NCBI RefSeq assembly: GCF_000745265.1
Contig: NZ_JQNN01000001.1
Location: 3,224,001-3,288,000, forward strand
Origin: Massilia sp. 9096
GTDB lineage: Bacteria > Pseudomonadota > Gammaproteobacteria > Burkholderiales > Burkholderiaceae_D
Length of the DNA: 64,000 nucleotides
Direction: 5' to 3'
The translations under genes were made by a program, and so were the position numbers. Positions 1 to 7,386 of the stretch are shown here, in pieces (the stretch's first letter is position 1; the number at the start of each line of letters is the position of its first letter). The notes beneath the pieces were generated by a model, which was not told where the DNA came from, did no database searches, and was given only the letters and a program-made list of their open reading frames with translations.

Positions 1-1
1 C

Positions 2-547
2 GAGCGCCATCCGATCGGCGCCCGGGTGCTTGACTGGTCGCGCGCCCAGGTCGCCCTCATGCGGCCCACGCCAGACAGCCGCGCGCTGCGCGCCGTCATG
101 CAGGACCTGATGCAGACGCGCGACGGCGCCACGTATGTTGCCGGGCGCGTATGGGGCATGCACACGCGTCTCGATCTGGGCGGCAGCCATGCGCTGACCG
201 GCCGCAGCATGCCGAATTTCGCTTTTCCCGACGGCGTCACGGTCGACGCCGCGATGCGCGATGGGCGCGGCTTGCTGCTGGACTTTTCGACGACGGCGAA
301 CGTGCGCTACGCGTCGGTTGCCGCCGAATACGGCGCACGCCTGCGCTACCTTGTCGGCCAGGTCGAGAACCGCCTGGGCATCGGCGCGGCGCTGGTGCGG
401 CCGGACGGCATCGTCGCCTGGGCCATCGGCGATGCGGCCGGCGGCGATGACCCGGACGGCATCGATGCGCTGCGGCGCGCCGTCGCACGCTGGTTCGGCG
501 TCAAAGGATGTGGCGCATCAGTATCCCTATCGAGGCCGCGACCATAA
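2..547 (+). CDS. FAD-dependent monooxygenase, C-terminal part (cut by window edge)
   Basis: The reading frame is open from the first bases and ends in TAA at 545-547, so the true start lies upstream of the window. The first visible residues read ERHPIGARVLDWSRAQVA, a typical stretch of PheA/TfdB/MhpA-type flavin monooxygenases, which hydroxylate aromatic or polyketide substrates with NAD(P)H and FAD. The remaining 180 or so residues match the C-terminal thioredoxin-like region of that family, ending near GIDALRRAVARWFG. The FAD-binding GxGxxG and the substrate domain are not in view, so the substrate cannot be named. It is followed after 58 bp by the 5' half of radC on the same strand. Confidence 0.75.
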   Translation, partial: ERHPIGARVLDWSRAQVALMRPTPDSRALRAVMQDLMQTRDGATYVAGRVWGMHTRLDLGGSHALTGRSMPNFAFPDGVTVDAAMRDGRGLLLDFSTTANVRYASVAAEYGARLRYLVGQVENRLGIGAALVRPDGIVAWAIGDAAGGDDPDGIDALRRAVARWFGVKGCGASVSLSRPRP

Positions 548-605
548 TGCCGAGTCGGGCAAGAGTCGGCCAAATTCGTGCGCCGGCGATCGAGCCGGGA
601 GGCAT

Positions 606-1064
606 ATGGGCATCAACGAATGGTCGCAACAGGAAAGGCCGCGCGAGCGCCTGGTGCGTGAAGGACCGCAGGCGCTGTCCAATCCGGAACTGCTGGCCTT
701 GCTGCTGCGCGTGGGCGTGCGCGGCAAGAGCGCGGTCGAGCTCGGGCGCGACGTGTTGCAGCACTTCGGTTCGCTGCACGGCCTGTTCGGCGCCAGCCTG
801 AACGATTTCTCCGAAGTGAACGGCCTGGGCATGGCCAAGTACGCCCAGCTGCAGGCGGTGATGGAACTGGCGCGGCGCGCCATCGCCGAGCAGATGCAGG
901 CCGGCCAGGCCTTGAGTTCGCCGGAAACGGTCAAGCGCTACCTGCGCATGCGTTTCGGCACCCAGCGCCACGAATCCTTCGTCGTGCTGTTCGTCGACGT
1001 CAAGAATCGCCTCATCGCTGACAAGGAACTGTTTCGTGGCACCCTCAACCAGCTTATCGTATAA
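606..1064 (+). pseudogene. radC: radC, 5' part, interrupted by the genomic island
   Basis: It starts at ATG 606 (MGINEWSQQERPRERLVREG). The product carries the UPF0758 N-terminal helix-hairpin-helix part of RadC, followed by the start of the JAMM/MPN fold (ESFVVLFVDVKNRLIADKELFRGTLNQ). Homology ends at codon CAG 1050-1052; the last four residues before the TAA at 1062-1064 come from the island. The JAMM motif H-x-H-x10-D lies in the other half at 15205-15432. Joined, the two parts give 224 residues, about the 222 of E. coli RadC. As it stands the gene is disrupted; excision of the island would restore it. Confidence 0.93.
1049..1052. other. attL core (CCAG) of the radC island
   Basis: CCAG at 1049-1052 is the last sequence shared by the left chromosome-island junction and the right junction (15201-15204). 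RadC homology ends exactly here on the left and resumes directly after CCAG on the right. A very short shared core is what large serine recombinases leave. The exact crossover dinucleotide cannot be fixed by eye. Confidence 0.75.
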
Positions 1065-1092
1065 TATCTTCGTAATTGCTACGAGGAAATTT

Positions 1093-2802
1093 ATGGACTA
1101 TGACCTGGTCATATCGTATTGGCGCTATTCGGCGCGTAAGCAGAGGCTCGGGGATTCAGAGCGCAGACAGCTAGATGCGGCATTGAGCTATTGCGAGCGG
1201 CATGGTCTGACACTAGACCAAGAATTCATGAAGGGGGACCGCGGTGTCAGCGCCTACTCGGGTGCCAATCTAAAAAAAGGTCCGCTCTATGACCTCGTTG
1301 CTAGGTGCCGTGCCGGTGAGCTTCGTCCCAATACGCTCCTGCTCGTTGAGGCATTTGACCGCCTCACTCGCCTCCCCCTTACTGACGCATGTGAGCTCCT
1401 ACTATCGCTAATTAATAGCGGCCTGACGGTCGTGACGCTCACTGATGAAAGAGTGTGGACTAAGGCCACCTTGAATAGCGTTTCGGACCTCACGGCGTCC
1501 ATTCTTACTCTGGACCGCGGCCATCAAGAATCAGAGTACAAAAGCAAGCGTGTACGGTTGGCTTATGAGGCGAAGCGCGCTATAGGCTCAAATATTCCTT
1601 TTGGTAGCGCACCTGGCTGGCTCCACCGGCAAGATAAATTGTCCCCTTGGTGCGTCGACGAGGTGAAGGCTGAGTCAGTTCGACGTGTATTTGAGCTCTC
1701 TGCCTTGGGGCTAGGCTCGAAAGCAATTGCGGCTATCGCTAATCGGGAAGAGTGGCCCGTTCCTACTCGGCTGGCTCGTACAGGCCCCCGCTGGCATGCT
1801 CAAATGCCCGGCCAGCTTCTGCGCAATCGCGCTGTCTTAGGCGAGCATCAATATTATGAGCGTAGCTACGAGGCCAAGGCCCAGGCGCAGCACTGGAAAG
1901 GCCTAGCTACCGGTAAAATACTGCCGAATTTTTACCCTCGTATTGTGTCCGACGAGATGTGGCTGCGGGCGCAGGCATCTATTTCGACTCGCGGGGTTGC
2001 TCGCCGTCGAGACACTCACGGCTTTAACATTTGGTCTGGATTGCTCTACTGTGGGCACTGTGGAGCTCCGCTACATCGTAAATCCGAATCCCGTGGACAA
2101 AGCCGTGCCTCTATCGTGTGCTCCGACCGGCTGGCTGGCCTCACAGAGTGTCCTTCCTCTTCGGCCGCCTATCTCGACGCTCCGCTCCTGAACCGAGTTG
2201 TGAATCAGGCTCCCTCGGTATTCGGTACCCCTCAGGCAGACCAAACCCTCACAGCCATTGCGGCACTCGAGGCCCAGGAGAGTCAGCTGAAGCAACAGCT
2301 GGCTCGAATCGAGGATTTCATCGTCAAGGTCGGCGGCGACGCCGATTCTCTCTCTGTGAGGTATCTAGCTACTAAGGACGAAGTCGCACGAGTAAAGGTC
2401 GAGCTTTCAACCATGCGCGAGCAGCAGGCCCTGACTGCTGCGGACTACGTACTCGATGACGAATTCCTTTCAGAGGCGCTAGACCATCTCTACTCGACCA
2501 GTCCAGAATCTCGAGTCGTACGTGCCGAGCTACATCTGAAGCTGGCTCGCCTGATTTCGCACATCTGGGTCTGGGGCTATGACGTCGCCATCATTGAGTG
2601 GGAAGCAGAGGGCTGGAGAACCGTTATACCCCTGCGCCATAAGTCCCTTCCATCCCGCCTTAATCCACAAGCGAAGTATCACAAGCCAGTTCCTCCACGC
2701 GTGGTGCACGAGGGAGGTCCTGTCTATGCGTTGGTCGCCTCTGGAGATTACGAGTTTGAGCCCCCGCCGCCTCAACGACGCAACCAGGTGGCGTCGCATT
2801 GA
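1093..2802 (+). CDS. Large serine recombinase (integrase of the island)
   Basis: It catalyses site-specific integration and excision through a serine-DNA intermediate. The start is ATG 1093, preceded by the ribosome binding site GAGGAA; the frame is open further upstream into radC but that stretch is not homologous. The product has 569 residues. The catalytic domain begins SYWRYSARKQ, with the nucleophile at about Ser13, and contains the DRLTRLP motif. A recombinase domain follows (about 160-265), then a zinc ribbon near 318-350 (LLYCGHCGAPL ... ECPSS), then a coiled-coil region (about 390-460). Its place 40 bp inside attL and the length both fit an integrase rather than a resolvase or invertase. 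Confidence 0.93.
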   Translation: MDYDLVISYWRYSARKQRLGDSERRQLDAALSYCERHGLTLDQEFMKGDRGVSAYSGANLKKGPLYDLVARCRAGELRPNTLLLVEAFDRLTRLPLTDACELLLSLINSGLTVVTLTDERVWTKATLNSVSDLTASILTLDRGHQESEYKSKRVRLAYEAKRAIGSNIPFGSAPGWLHRQDKLSPWCVDEVKAESVRRVFELSALGLGSKAIAAIANREEWPVPTRLARTGPRWHAQMPGQLLRNRAVLGEHQYYERSYEAKAQAQHWKGLATGKILPNFYPRIVSDEMWLRAQASISTRGVARRRDTHGFNIWSGLLYCGHCGAPLHRKSESRGQSRASIVCSDRLAGLTECPSSSAAYLDAPLLNRVVNQAPSVFGTPQADQTLTAIAALEAQESQLKQQLARIEDFIVKVGGDADSLSVRYLATKDEVARVKVELSTMREQQALTAADYVLDDEFLSEALDHLYSTSPESRVVRAELHLKLARLISHIWVWGYDVAIIEWEAEGWRTVIPLRHKSLPSRLNPQAKYHKPVPPRVVHEGGPVYALVASGDYEFEPPPPQRRNQVASH

Positions 2803-3138
2803 TGTGACACATCTCATCACGTGCATGTGCATGTGCCATTTTCTAACACATGCATTTGATTGAATCTGTCACCGTATCTCTACAATCACCTCACAGTGTG
2901 TAAGTTTAATCACACCTGAGGTCATCAAATAAGACGCTAAGTCGTGATTGATTCAATCACCCTAACAGAGATGGAACAGAGTTTTTAAGGGTGATTGTTC
3001 CAATCACCCTGTCGGCGCTACGCGCCTATTCGTTGGCCAGGTCGGCTGGCTGGAGCGCAGCGACCAGCATCACAGCGGGGTGTCGACGCAATAGCGGCGC
3101 CGATGACAAATGCCCCTTTCGGGGCCTTGTTGCCTGCT
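2803..3138. other. Convergent intergenic region with two palindromes
   Basis: This is the gap between the 3' ends of the recombinase and the HTH gene at 3139-3942. No credible gene was found. It starts with GATGTGACACATC-like repeats and a TGCATG-rich run, and contains several GTGATT/AATCAC half-sites, including the two palindromes listed separately at 2944-3010. Short GC-rich text follows. Confidence 0.5.
2944..3010. promoter_or_regulatory. Two related palindromes (operator-like)
   Basis: GTGATTG-ATT-CAATCAC occupies 2944-2960 with perfect 7-bp arms. AGGGTGATTG-TTC-CAATCACCCT occupies 2988-3010 with perfect 10-bp arms. They share the GTGATTG/CAATCAC arms and a 3-bp spacer, and their centres are 47 bp apart. 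Neither is followed by a T-tract, so they look like protein-binding sites rather than terminators. A related palindrome lies at 4232-4260. Confidence 0.55.
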
Positions 3139-3942
3139 TTACATGTTTGGACCGAGATTGTTCTTGTGGATGATGTGTTGCGGTAGCTGCACGCCGTTGA
3201 CCTGCATGTCGTAGAGCTGCCCCCGTGTGTATCCAGCATACTCGTCCACCTTTGCCCACTTAGGCTCTTCCTTGAAGTCCTCCAAGTCGACTTCTTCCTT
3301 ATCGAACTCTCCCTTGATGCCTCCGGCCTTCGCTGGCAGCTCTTTCCTAGCTTTGGCGGGCTTTTTGGAGCCTGTCTGACGGTCTTGTAGCTTCTGAGCC
3401 TCTTGCGCTTCCCGGGCTTCTAGCGCGGCCAGAGCAGCCTCACTTGTTTCGTACTCGGTGGGGTCTCCCGCGATTTTGTAGACATCCTTTATGCCGCGGT
3501 TAAATTCCTCTACGGCTTTCCTATTGTCGTCGGAGATTTTTGCTTGGATTTCTGCCACTCTTTTCTTTTGCTCGTCCGACGTGCGCCTTTTTGGAGTGAC
3601 CTTACGAAATTCCGTTTCCTTCGGGATTGTCACGAAGTAGACGTTCGGGAACCCCCTTCCCAGCCGTATACGGTCCACCCATCCCTTTTCGACGAGGGAA
3701 CCCATAGCCCGGCTCGCGTTCTCCCGAGCTATACCCGTGCACTCTGTAATCGTCTCATAGCTCGGCGCAGACTTTCCGGTTTCCGAGTTGGCGTAGCGGC
3801 ATAGGCACAGCAGAATTCGCCGTTCTTGGTCTGTCAGCCGCGAGTCTAGCAGTACCTCTACTGGTGTGACAATGAATTGGCCCGGCATGTTGTTGTAATA
3901 GCGCTTTTTCTCTGCCGGGGTACCTACAATGGTCTTCGTCAT
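3139..3942 (-). CDS. Winged-helix DNA-binding protein, replication-initiator-like
   Basis: The product has 267 residues. The N-terminal part (about 15-115) reads PGQFIVTPVEVLLDSRLTDQE and then SYETITECTGIARENASRAM, a classic winged-HTH of the HTH_36 type seen in plasmid and phage replication proteins. A wing (GLGRGFPNVYFV-like) follows. From about 120 on it is charged, low in complexity and Ala/Lys/Glu-rich, probably coiled coil or disordered. It starts 2 bp after the stop of the gene at 3945-4217 and is likely co-transcribed with it. An internal ATG at 3888 (MPGQF) is an alternative start. A role in replication or regulation of the island is inferred from the HTH and the nearby iteron-like repeats. 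Confidence 0.7.
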   Translation of the reverse strand: MTKTIVGTPAEKKRYYNNMPGQFIVTPVEVLLDSRLTDQERRILLCLCRYANSETGKSAPSYETITECTGIARENASRAMGSLVEKGWVDRIRLGRGFPNVYFVTIPKETEFRKVTPKRRTSDEQKKRVAEIQAKISDDNRKAVEEFNRGIKDVYKIAGDPTEYETSEAALAALEAREAQEAQKLQDRQTGSKKPAKARKELPAKAGGIKGEFDKEEVDLEDFKEEPKWAKVDEYAGYTRGQLYDMQVNGVQLPQHIIHKNNLGPNM

Positions 3943-3944
3943 TT

Positions 3945-4217
3945 TTAGTCCCGGGCAGTTACGGCATCAACATGCCAAAAGTTCTGAATCTCGTAATCGC
4001 TGTTCAGCTGAATTACGTCGTATGAGCCCGGAATACGCACCTTATATCCGCATTCAAATTTGACATATTCGACGTAGTCGGTAAGGAAAATTTTCCACAA
4101 CCGGTTCAGGAACCTCTTGTTTTTTAGGTATCCCCAGTGCTTAAGGAAGCGTTTATGTAAGGCAGTCAGTGTTTCTTCTGCGCGGCATTCGAAAAATGCT
4201 TTTTTGCTAGGTGTCAT
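3945..4217 (-). CDS. Hypothetical protein, 90 aa
   Basis: The family is not recognised. ATG 4217 is chosen over ATG 4229 because GGGGAACGAG sits directly in front of it. The protein is basic and aromatic-rich (KRFLKHWGYLKNKRFLNRLW), with no signal peptide or clear membrane segment. It stops just before the start of the HTH gene at 3942, so the two form an operon reading leftwards from a promoter region that contains the palindrome at 4232-4260. Confidence 0.6.
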   Translation of the reverse strand: MTPSKKAFFECRAEETLTALHKRFLKHWGYLKNKRFLNRLWKIFLTDYVEYVKFECGYKVRIPGSYDVIQLNSDYEIQNFWHVDAVTARD

Positions 4218-4231
4218 CTCGTTCCCCATGG

Positions 4232-4260
4232 AGTGATGTGATTGGATTTGTCACATCACT
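4232..4260. promoter_or_regulatory. Palindromic operator upstream of the minus-strand HTH operon
   Basis: AGTGATGTGA at 4232-4241 and TCACATCACT at 4251-4260 are a perfect 10-bp inverted repeat with a 9-bp spacer. It lies 15-43 bp upstream of ATG 4217, where an autoregulatory operator would sit. The GTGATT/TCAC elements recall the palindromes at 2944-3010, so one regulator may bind all three. Confidence 0.6.
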
Positions 4261-4636
4261 GTGTATGCACCTCCGTTTATACAAAGCTCTCCAAATTGCG
4301 CCGTCGTTACAAATTGTTACAACTTCGCTTTTTTTCGACTGTTTAGCTAGGAATTCACTGGAAAAAACCGTCCCTCATTGAAATATCTTCTATGGCATAT
4401 AACTATTCGATAGCCTTTATCTATGCCAGTAAACGAGTCCCAAGCTGTGGTTTCTGCGGGCGCAAGCGAGGCGGCTCCAGCTAGCTTCCCTCCTTTTCTA
4501 GCCCACGCCGCACCTAACTAATTAATCAAAGGGGGAACAAAATGTGGACATATGAATTTGGTAGCTAGACCTCTGCGCCCTCGGGCATATAAATCTGGTA
4601 GCTAGACTGTGTCACCTTTATCTGGGCATATAAATT
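4261..4636. other. AT-rich non-coding region, possible replication origin
   Basis: No gene was found. The stretch is AT-rich, carries two of the three iteron-like repeats of 4549-4646, and has a weaker related string near 4396-4415 (CATATAACTATTCGATAGC). It lies between two HTH genes. Repeats next to an AT-rich stretch and a replication-type HTH protein resemble an iteron origin, but no DnaA box was identified with confidence. Confidence 0.4.
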
Positions 4637-4646
4637 ATGTTAGCTG
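4549..4646 (+). repeat. Three iteron-like direct repeats
   Basis: The units are CATATGAATTTGGTAGCTAG (4549 on), CATATAAATCTGGTAGCTAG (4586 on) and a degenerate CATATAAATTATGTTAGCTG (4627 on). The spacing is 37 and 41 bp, nearly 3.5 and 4 helical turns. The first two units agree at about 20 of 22 positions. Confidence 0.75.
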
Positions 4647-4780
4647 TATTTCGCGCAGTTCTCTCTGGCACCGGCCGACCGTATGCCCTTTCGTGGTACA
4701 CAAGAATCAATCTGCCATATCAGCCAAAAACTCACGATGAGCTAGTCATTCAATTGATTGTCGACCGCCTTATTCGGTAA
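4637..4780 (+). CDS. Small ORF, 47 aa, followed by a terminator
   Basis: ATG 4637 to TAA 4778-4780 encodes 47 residues beginning MLAVFRAVLSGTGRPYALSW and ending VDRLIR. The family is not recognised. It overlaps the third iteron-like repeat, and no convincing ribosome binding site precedes it. The only support is the intact frame and the strong intrinsic terminator 6 bp after the stop, which shows that something is transcribed here on the plus strand. It could equally be a non-coding RNA. Confidence 0.35.
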   Translation: MLAVFRAVLSGTGRPYALSWYTRINLPYQPKTHDELVIQLIVDRLIR

Positions 4781-4785
4781 AGCAC

Positions 4786-4808
4786 AAGGGCCCTTATGGG
4801 CCCTTTTT
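4786..4808 (+). terminator. Rho-independent terminator
   Basis: AAGGGCCC, a TTAT loop, GGGCCC and then TTTTT form a strong GC stem with a U-tract on the plus strand. It ends a transcript coming from the repeat region to its left. Confidence 0.8.
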
Positions 4809-4844
4809 CGTTGTCTTAGCCGGCTCACTTGGCCAACCTGATTT

Positions 4845-5456
4845 TTAGCTTCGCAGCGCTTGCCTGAAGAATTTAATCGGGCCTATACTTCCGATTAGTT
4901 CCAAGTCTCCGACTGCCTTTTTTACTCGCTTGGCTTTTTTTACTAGCTCAGGATGAGTATTCCTAACTACAAGTACCGCCTTGTACTCTCCGGTCTCTGC
5001 GTCTGTAACAAAGCCGTCCGCGCCGGCAAAACCCGCTTTATCCAGCATTCCTATTTCGATGGCCTTCCTTATGCCTGCCATTCCCATTACTGTCTTACCC
5101 GCGTGATGCTGCGCTATTAGGTAATCTACTGCCGTTCTTTGTCTTGCCGAATCCAGCTGTGATAGGTCATATCCGTGCCGGAATAGCTCATGCGTTAGTC
5201 CTTCGTTTGCCCTTGCTGCACCGGTTTTTGTGAGGATGTAGACGCTCATGCGTAGTGAGCTGTCACGGCGCTTCACCTCTCCCCGTTCTACTAGCCGTTT
5301 TAGTACTCGGTCCGCGCTCACTCGAGCGCTGTGTGGATTTCCACCTCCCCACACCCAAGTCGCCACTTGCGTCGCGCTGAGCCATCCTACCAGGCCGATG
5401 GCCTGCAGTACGTGTCTCTCGTTGTCGATTGCTTTTAGTTGGTTTGCTGTTTCCAT
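4845..5456 (-). CDS. Winged-helix protein, replication-relaxation/Mob-accessory-like
   Basis: The product has 203 residues. ATG 5456 (METANQLKAID) is chosen because GAGGGGG lies just upstream; the longer frame from 5516 has no such site. Residues 10-90 form a winged HTH (IGLVGWLSATQVATWVW ... ADRVLKRLVERGEVKRR ... VYILTKTGAARANEG). This arrangement is seen in plasmid replication-relaxation or mobilisation accessory proteins. The C-terminal part is Lys/Val-rich and unassigned. No relaxase is next to it, so a transfer role is unproven. Confidence 0.6.
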   Translation of the reverse strand: METANQLKAIDNERHVLQAIGLVGWLSATQVATWVWGGGNPHSARVSADRVLKRLVERGEVKRRDSSLRMSVYILTKTGAARANEGLTHELFRHGYDLSQLDSARQRTAVDYLIAQHHAGKTVMGMAGIRKAIEIGMLDKAGFAGADGFVTDAETGEYKAVLVVRNTHPELVKKAKRVKKAVGDLELIGSIGPIKFFRQALRS

Positions 5457-5516
5457 CGTTGTACCCCCTCTATCTATTGGTACAGCGTATAGGTACAACG
5501 ACGAAAATCCGCTCAC

Positions 5517-5923
5517 TTGTCATTCCGGGTCGCGCTCTTGCGTGGCTGGACGCCCCGCCCGCACTCGTCGCTGTCGCTCCGTCCCTGTATACGGGGCACC
5601 CGCCCGAGCCACCGACTTCGTCGGCGGTTCGGCCGGGGGGCCCCACGCCTCCAGGCCGCCGACTATGTCGCCGTCCCCGGAGCCATGGGGCCCCCCGCCC
5701 TCCGGCCGTGCCCGGCTGCGCCCCATCCCAGCCACTTCGGCCCCTTGGGGGGCCTCGGTGCAGGGACGGCCCCCGCCAATCCTCTCGCTAGGGCTCGAGG
5801 ACGTTTTCGCTGGACGCTCAACGCCCCCTTCGGGGTTGCGGCACTCGCCTCCGCTCGTGTCAGCTACCGCACAAGGGTATAGTTGGCACTCAACGCTACC
5901 GCTAACACCGCTAGGAGACCATC
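5517..5923. other. GC-rich hairpin-rich region without a credible gene
   Basis: This stretch of about 360 bp is far richer in G and C than the rest of the island. It contains GGGGGGCCCC at 5635-5644 and GGGGCCCCCC at 5687-5696 (perfect 10-bp arms, 42-nt loop), plus further GGCCCC/GGGGCC strings near 5735-5755. Frames open here on both strands have proline/arginine-rich translations typical of GC-rich noise. Such a block could be a transfer origin, a single-strand origin or a structured RNA. The last bases carry the ribosome binding site of the gene at 5924. Confidence 0.45.
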
Positions 5924-6115
5924 ATGGATTTTGACATTCTGCGTAGAGCTACGCGTCCACTTACTCTTGCGCAGATTGAAGCTGTCGTGCGTGAGCGCAC
6001 TGCGGGTTCGCGGGGTGAGTGCCTCACTCTCGAAGACGCCGGTCTCGCAGATGAAGTACGGCGGTTTTTAGATACGAAGCTCCCGCCTGGTGACTATACG
6101 GAGGAGGTCAACTAA
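5924..6115 (+). CDS. Hypothetical protein, 63 aa
   Basis: ATG 5924 follows a good ribosome binding site (TAGGAG). The sequence MDFDILRRATRPLTLAQIEA then GECLTLEDAGLADEVRRFLD looks like a small acidic helical protein. The family is not recognised. It is followed after 18 bp by the membrane protein gene at 6134, and both precede the terminator at 6509, so the two form a short operon. Confidence 0.6.
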   Translation: MDFDILRRATRPLTLAQIEAVVRERTAGSRGECLTLEDAGLADEVRRFLDTKLPPGDYTEEVN

Positions 6116-6133
6116 CTCTTGAGGTTACTGTGC

Positions 6134-6487
6134 ATGCGCGCACTCGCAATGACGGTTTTTCGTATTTTAGTAATTTTCTTTCTAATAGGGCTTTTAACGA
6201 GGGCGCCTTGGCCTTTCGTCAGGGAAAACCGCTTGTTATTCCTCTCAATTTTGCTCTTTATAGCGGCTCCTATCGCGGCGGTTACGAAAGTGCTGCTAGC
6301 GAAGCGCCGCTCGAAAAAGAATTTTTTCCGTACTGAACAAAATTCCTTCGACGTCGCTATACATTATGTAGGTGCTTCTGATATCGACGTGAGAAGTGTG
6401 GTCCTACATACTCCCGAACCAGTCGAGCCCGGAAGCTACTACATGCTCTTGTCAATCTGCTTAGTCCCTACTGAAGGCCATAATTAA
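6134..6487 (+). CDS. Small inner-membrane protein, 117 aa
   Basis: There are two hydrophobic segments, FRILVIFFLIGLLTRA (about 8-25) and LLFLSILLFIAAPIAAVTKV (about 36-58). A basic stretch (AKRRSKKNFFR) and a soluble C-terminal part of about 45 residues follow. The family is not recognised. Starts at TTG 6119 or ATG 6149 are also possible. The gene ends 22 bp before a strong terminator. Confidence 0.55.
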   Translation: MRALAMTVFRILVIFFLIGLLTRAPWPFVRENRLLFLSILLFIAAPIAAVTKVLLAKRRSKKNFFRTEQNSFDVAIHYVGASDIDVRSVVLHTPEPVEPGSYYMLLSICLVPTEGHN

Positions 6488-6508
6488 AACAGCTTTATTC
6501 GCATTTTT

Positions 6509-6535
6509 CGCGGGCCAATTTGGCCCGCTTTTTTT
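6509..6535 (+). terminator. Rho-independent terminator
   Basis: GCGGGCCAA pairs with TTGGCCCGC, followed by a run of seven T on the plus strand. It closes the 5924-6487 transcript. On the minus strand it lies just after the stop of the 6535-6939 gene but has no T-tract there. Confidence 0.85.
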
Positions 6536-6939
6536 CAGTCGTTGAAGCTGCTTCCGTATGGATTTCCGTGGATGTCGATTGTGTCCGTCATCATAGGCAA
6601 GCCGTTAGTGTTGAATGCTGGGCCGTGCCCAGGCTCATCGCCACTCGACATGTCAGCTGCGTCGTCGATTACCGTCACGACTGCTTGGGATGTTTCTATC
6701 CACTCTGCCGCGTCGTCGTCATTGACATACATGCCCGACCCTTGCGGTCGAGATAGCACCCAAGCCAAGTACGCATGCGCTATCAGTACTGGTGCGTTGT
6801 ACACGATGAGGTGGTCGAGAAATCGTAGGAGGTGCGGGTGCTCAGCCCAGGCGTAAACGTCAACGGCAACTGTCACAACAAGTGACAGCGATGCCAGCCC
6901 CGCAAACGCCTCTCTGAACCCGAGATAAGGTGCAGGCAT
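6535..6939 (-). CDS. Putative membrane protein, 134 aa
   Basis: It begins MPAPYLGFREAFAG, with two hydrophobic segments (about 10-28 and 43-63). An acidic soluble tail follows (NDDDAAEWIETSQAVVTVIDD), ending in GNPYGSSFND. The family is not recognised and the ribosome binding site is weak. It is kept as a gene because the frame is long for this AT-richer stretch, the composition is protein-like, and it stops right at the terminator shared with the opposite transcript. Confidence 0.5.
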   Translation of the reverse strand: MPAPYLGFREAFAGLASLSLVVTVAVDVYAWAEHPHLLRFLDHLIVYNAPVLIAHAYLAWVLSRPQGSGMYVNDDDAAEWIETSQAVVTVIDDAADMSSGDEPGHGPAFNTNGLPMMTDTIDIHGNPYGSSFND

Positions 6940-7064
6940 GGTCGCATTTATTGTTATTATTCGATAGGTAATACTACACCGGATTGAGATATTTGTCCGA
7001 GCAGGAGCAATTCCGAAGTTAATGCAAGATGAGCCATGCTAGCATGTAGGCCAAGACCGATTTA

Positions 7065-7165
7065 GAGCATCTAATAAAAACCTTATGGCTGCGTTGCATT
7101 CGTCTCGCCGTACTAGCGTACTGTCTTCGACGATGCGTCTTGCCGGGGCGGCTCGTTAGACGCTC
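7065..7165. repeat. attC-like imperfect palindrome 1
   Basis: The outer arms are GAGCATCTAAT (7065-7075) and GTTAGACGCTC (7155-7165). Inside, GGCTGCGTTGCAT and GATGCGTCTTGCC form a second imperfect stem with a central GTACTAGCGTAC. Read on the minus strand it starts with GTCTAAC, which fits the attC R'' consensus RYYYAAC, and the stop codon of the adjacent minus-strand ORF lies inside that motif, as in integron cassettes. It matches the site at 8341-8433 almost end to end, in inverted orientation. Confidence 0.7.
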
Positions 7166-7386
7166 TTAGGCAGTAGATAGGCCTTGCCTGTTGTGGCATT
7201 CACGAAAACTTGGGGCTCGTTAGGCTGCCGCACGGGAAACTCCCCCGTCGACCCAAGCCGGTAGATGAAGATGGGCGCTGGCTCGCAGGATAGCGGTCGG
7301 AAGCCGTTATTTACCATTAGGCTAACCGGAAAACGCTGCTCGTTCTCTTCGTACATGTACATCGTGCCAATGTGCATTTCGCTCAT
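7156..7386 (-). CDS. Small hypothetical protein, possible partner of the HEPN-like gene
   Basis: The product has 76 residues starting MSEMHIGTMYMYEENEQRFP. ATG 7386 overlaps the stop of the upstream gene as ATGA, indicating translational coupling. The family is not recognised. It ends PKSV with the TAA inside the GTCTAAC of the attC-like site. The tight coupling to a HEPN-like gene suggests a two-gene module, possibly toxin-antitoxin. That function is inferred only. Confidence 0.6.
   Translation of the reverse strand: MSEMHIGTMYMYEENEQRFPVSLMVNNGFRPLSCEPAPIFIYRLGSTGEFPVRQPNEPQVFVNATTGKAYLLPKSV

Noticed and set aside
6130-6336. Alternative frame of 68 codons inside 6134-6487
   Set aside because: It lacks hydrophobic or domain structure; the other frame gives two clear membrane segments and ends at the terminator.
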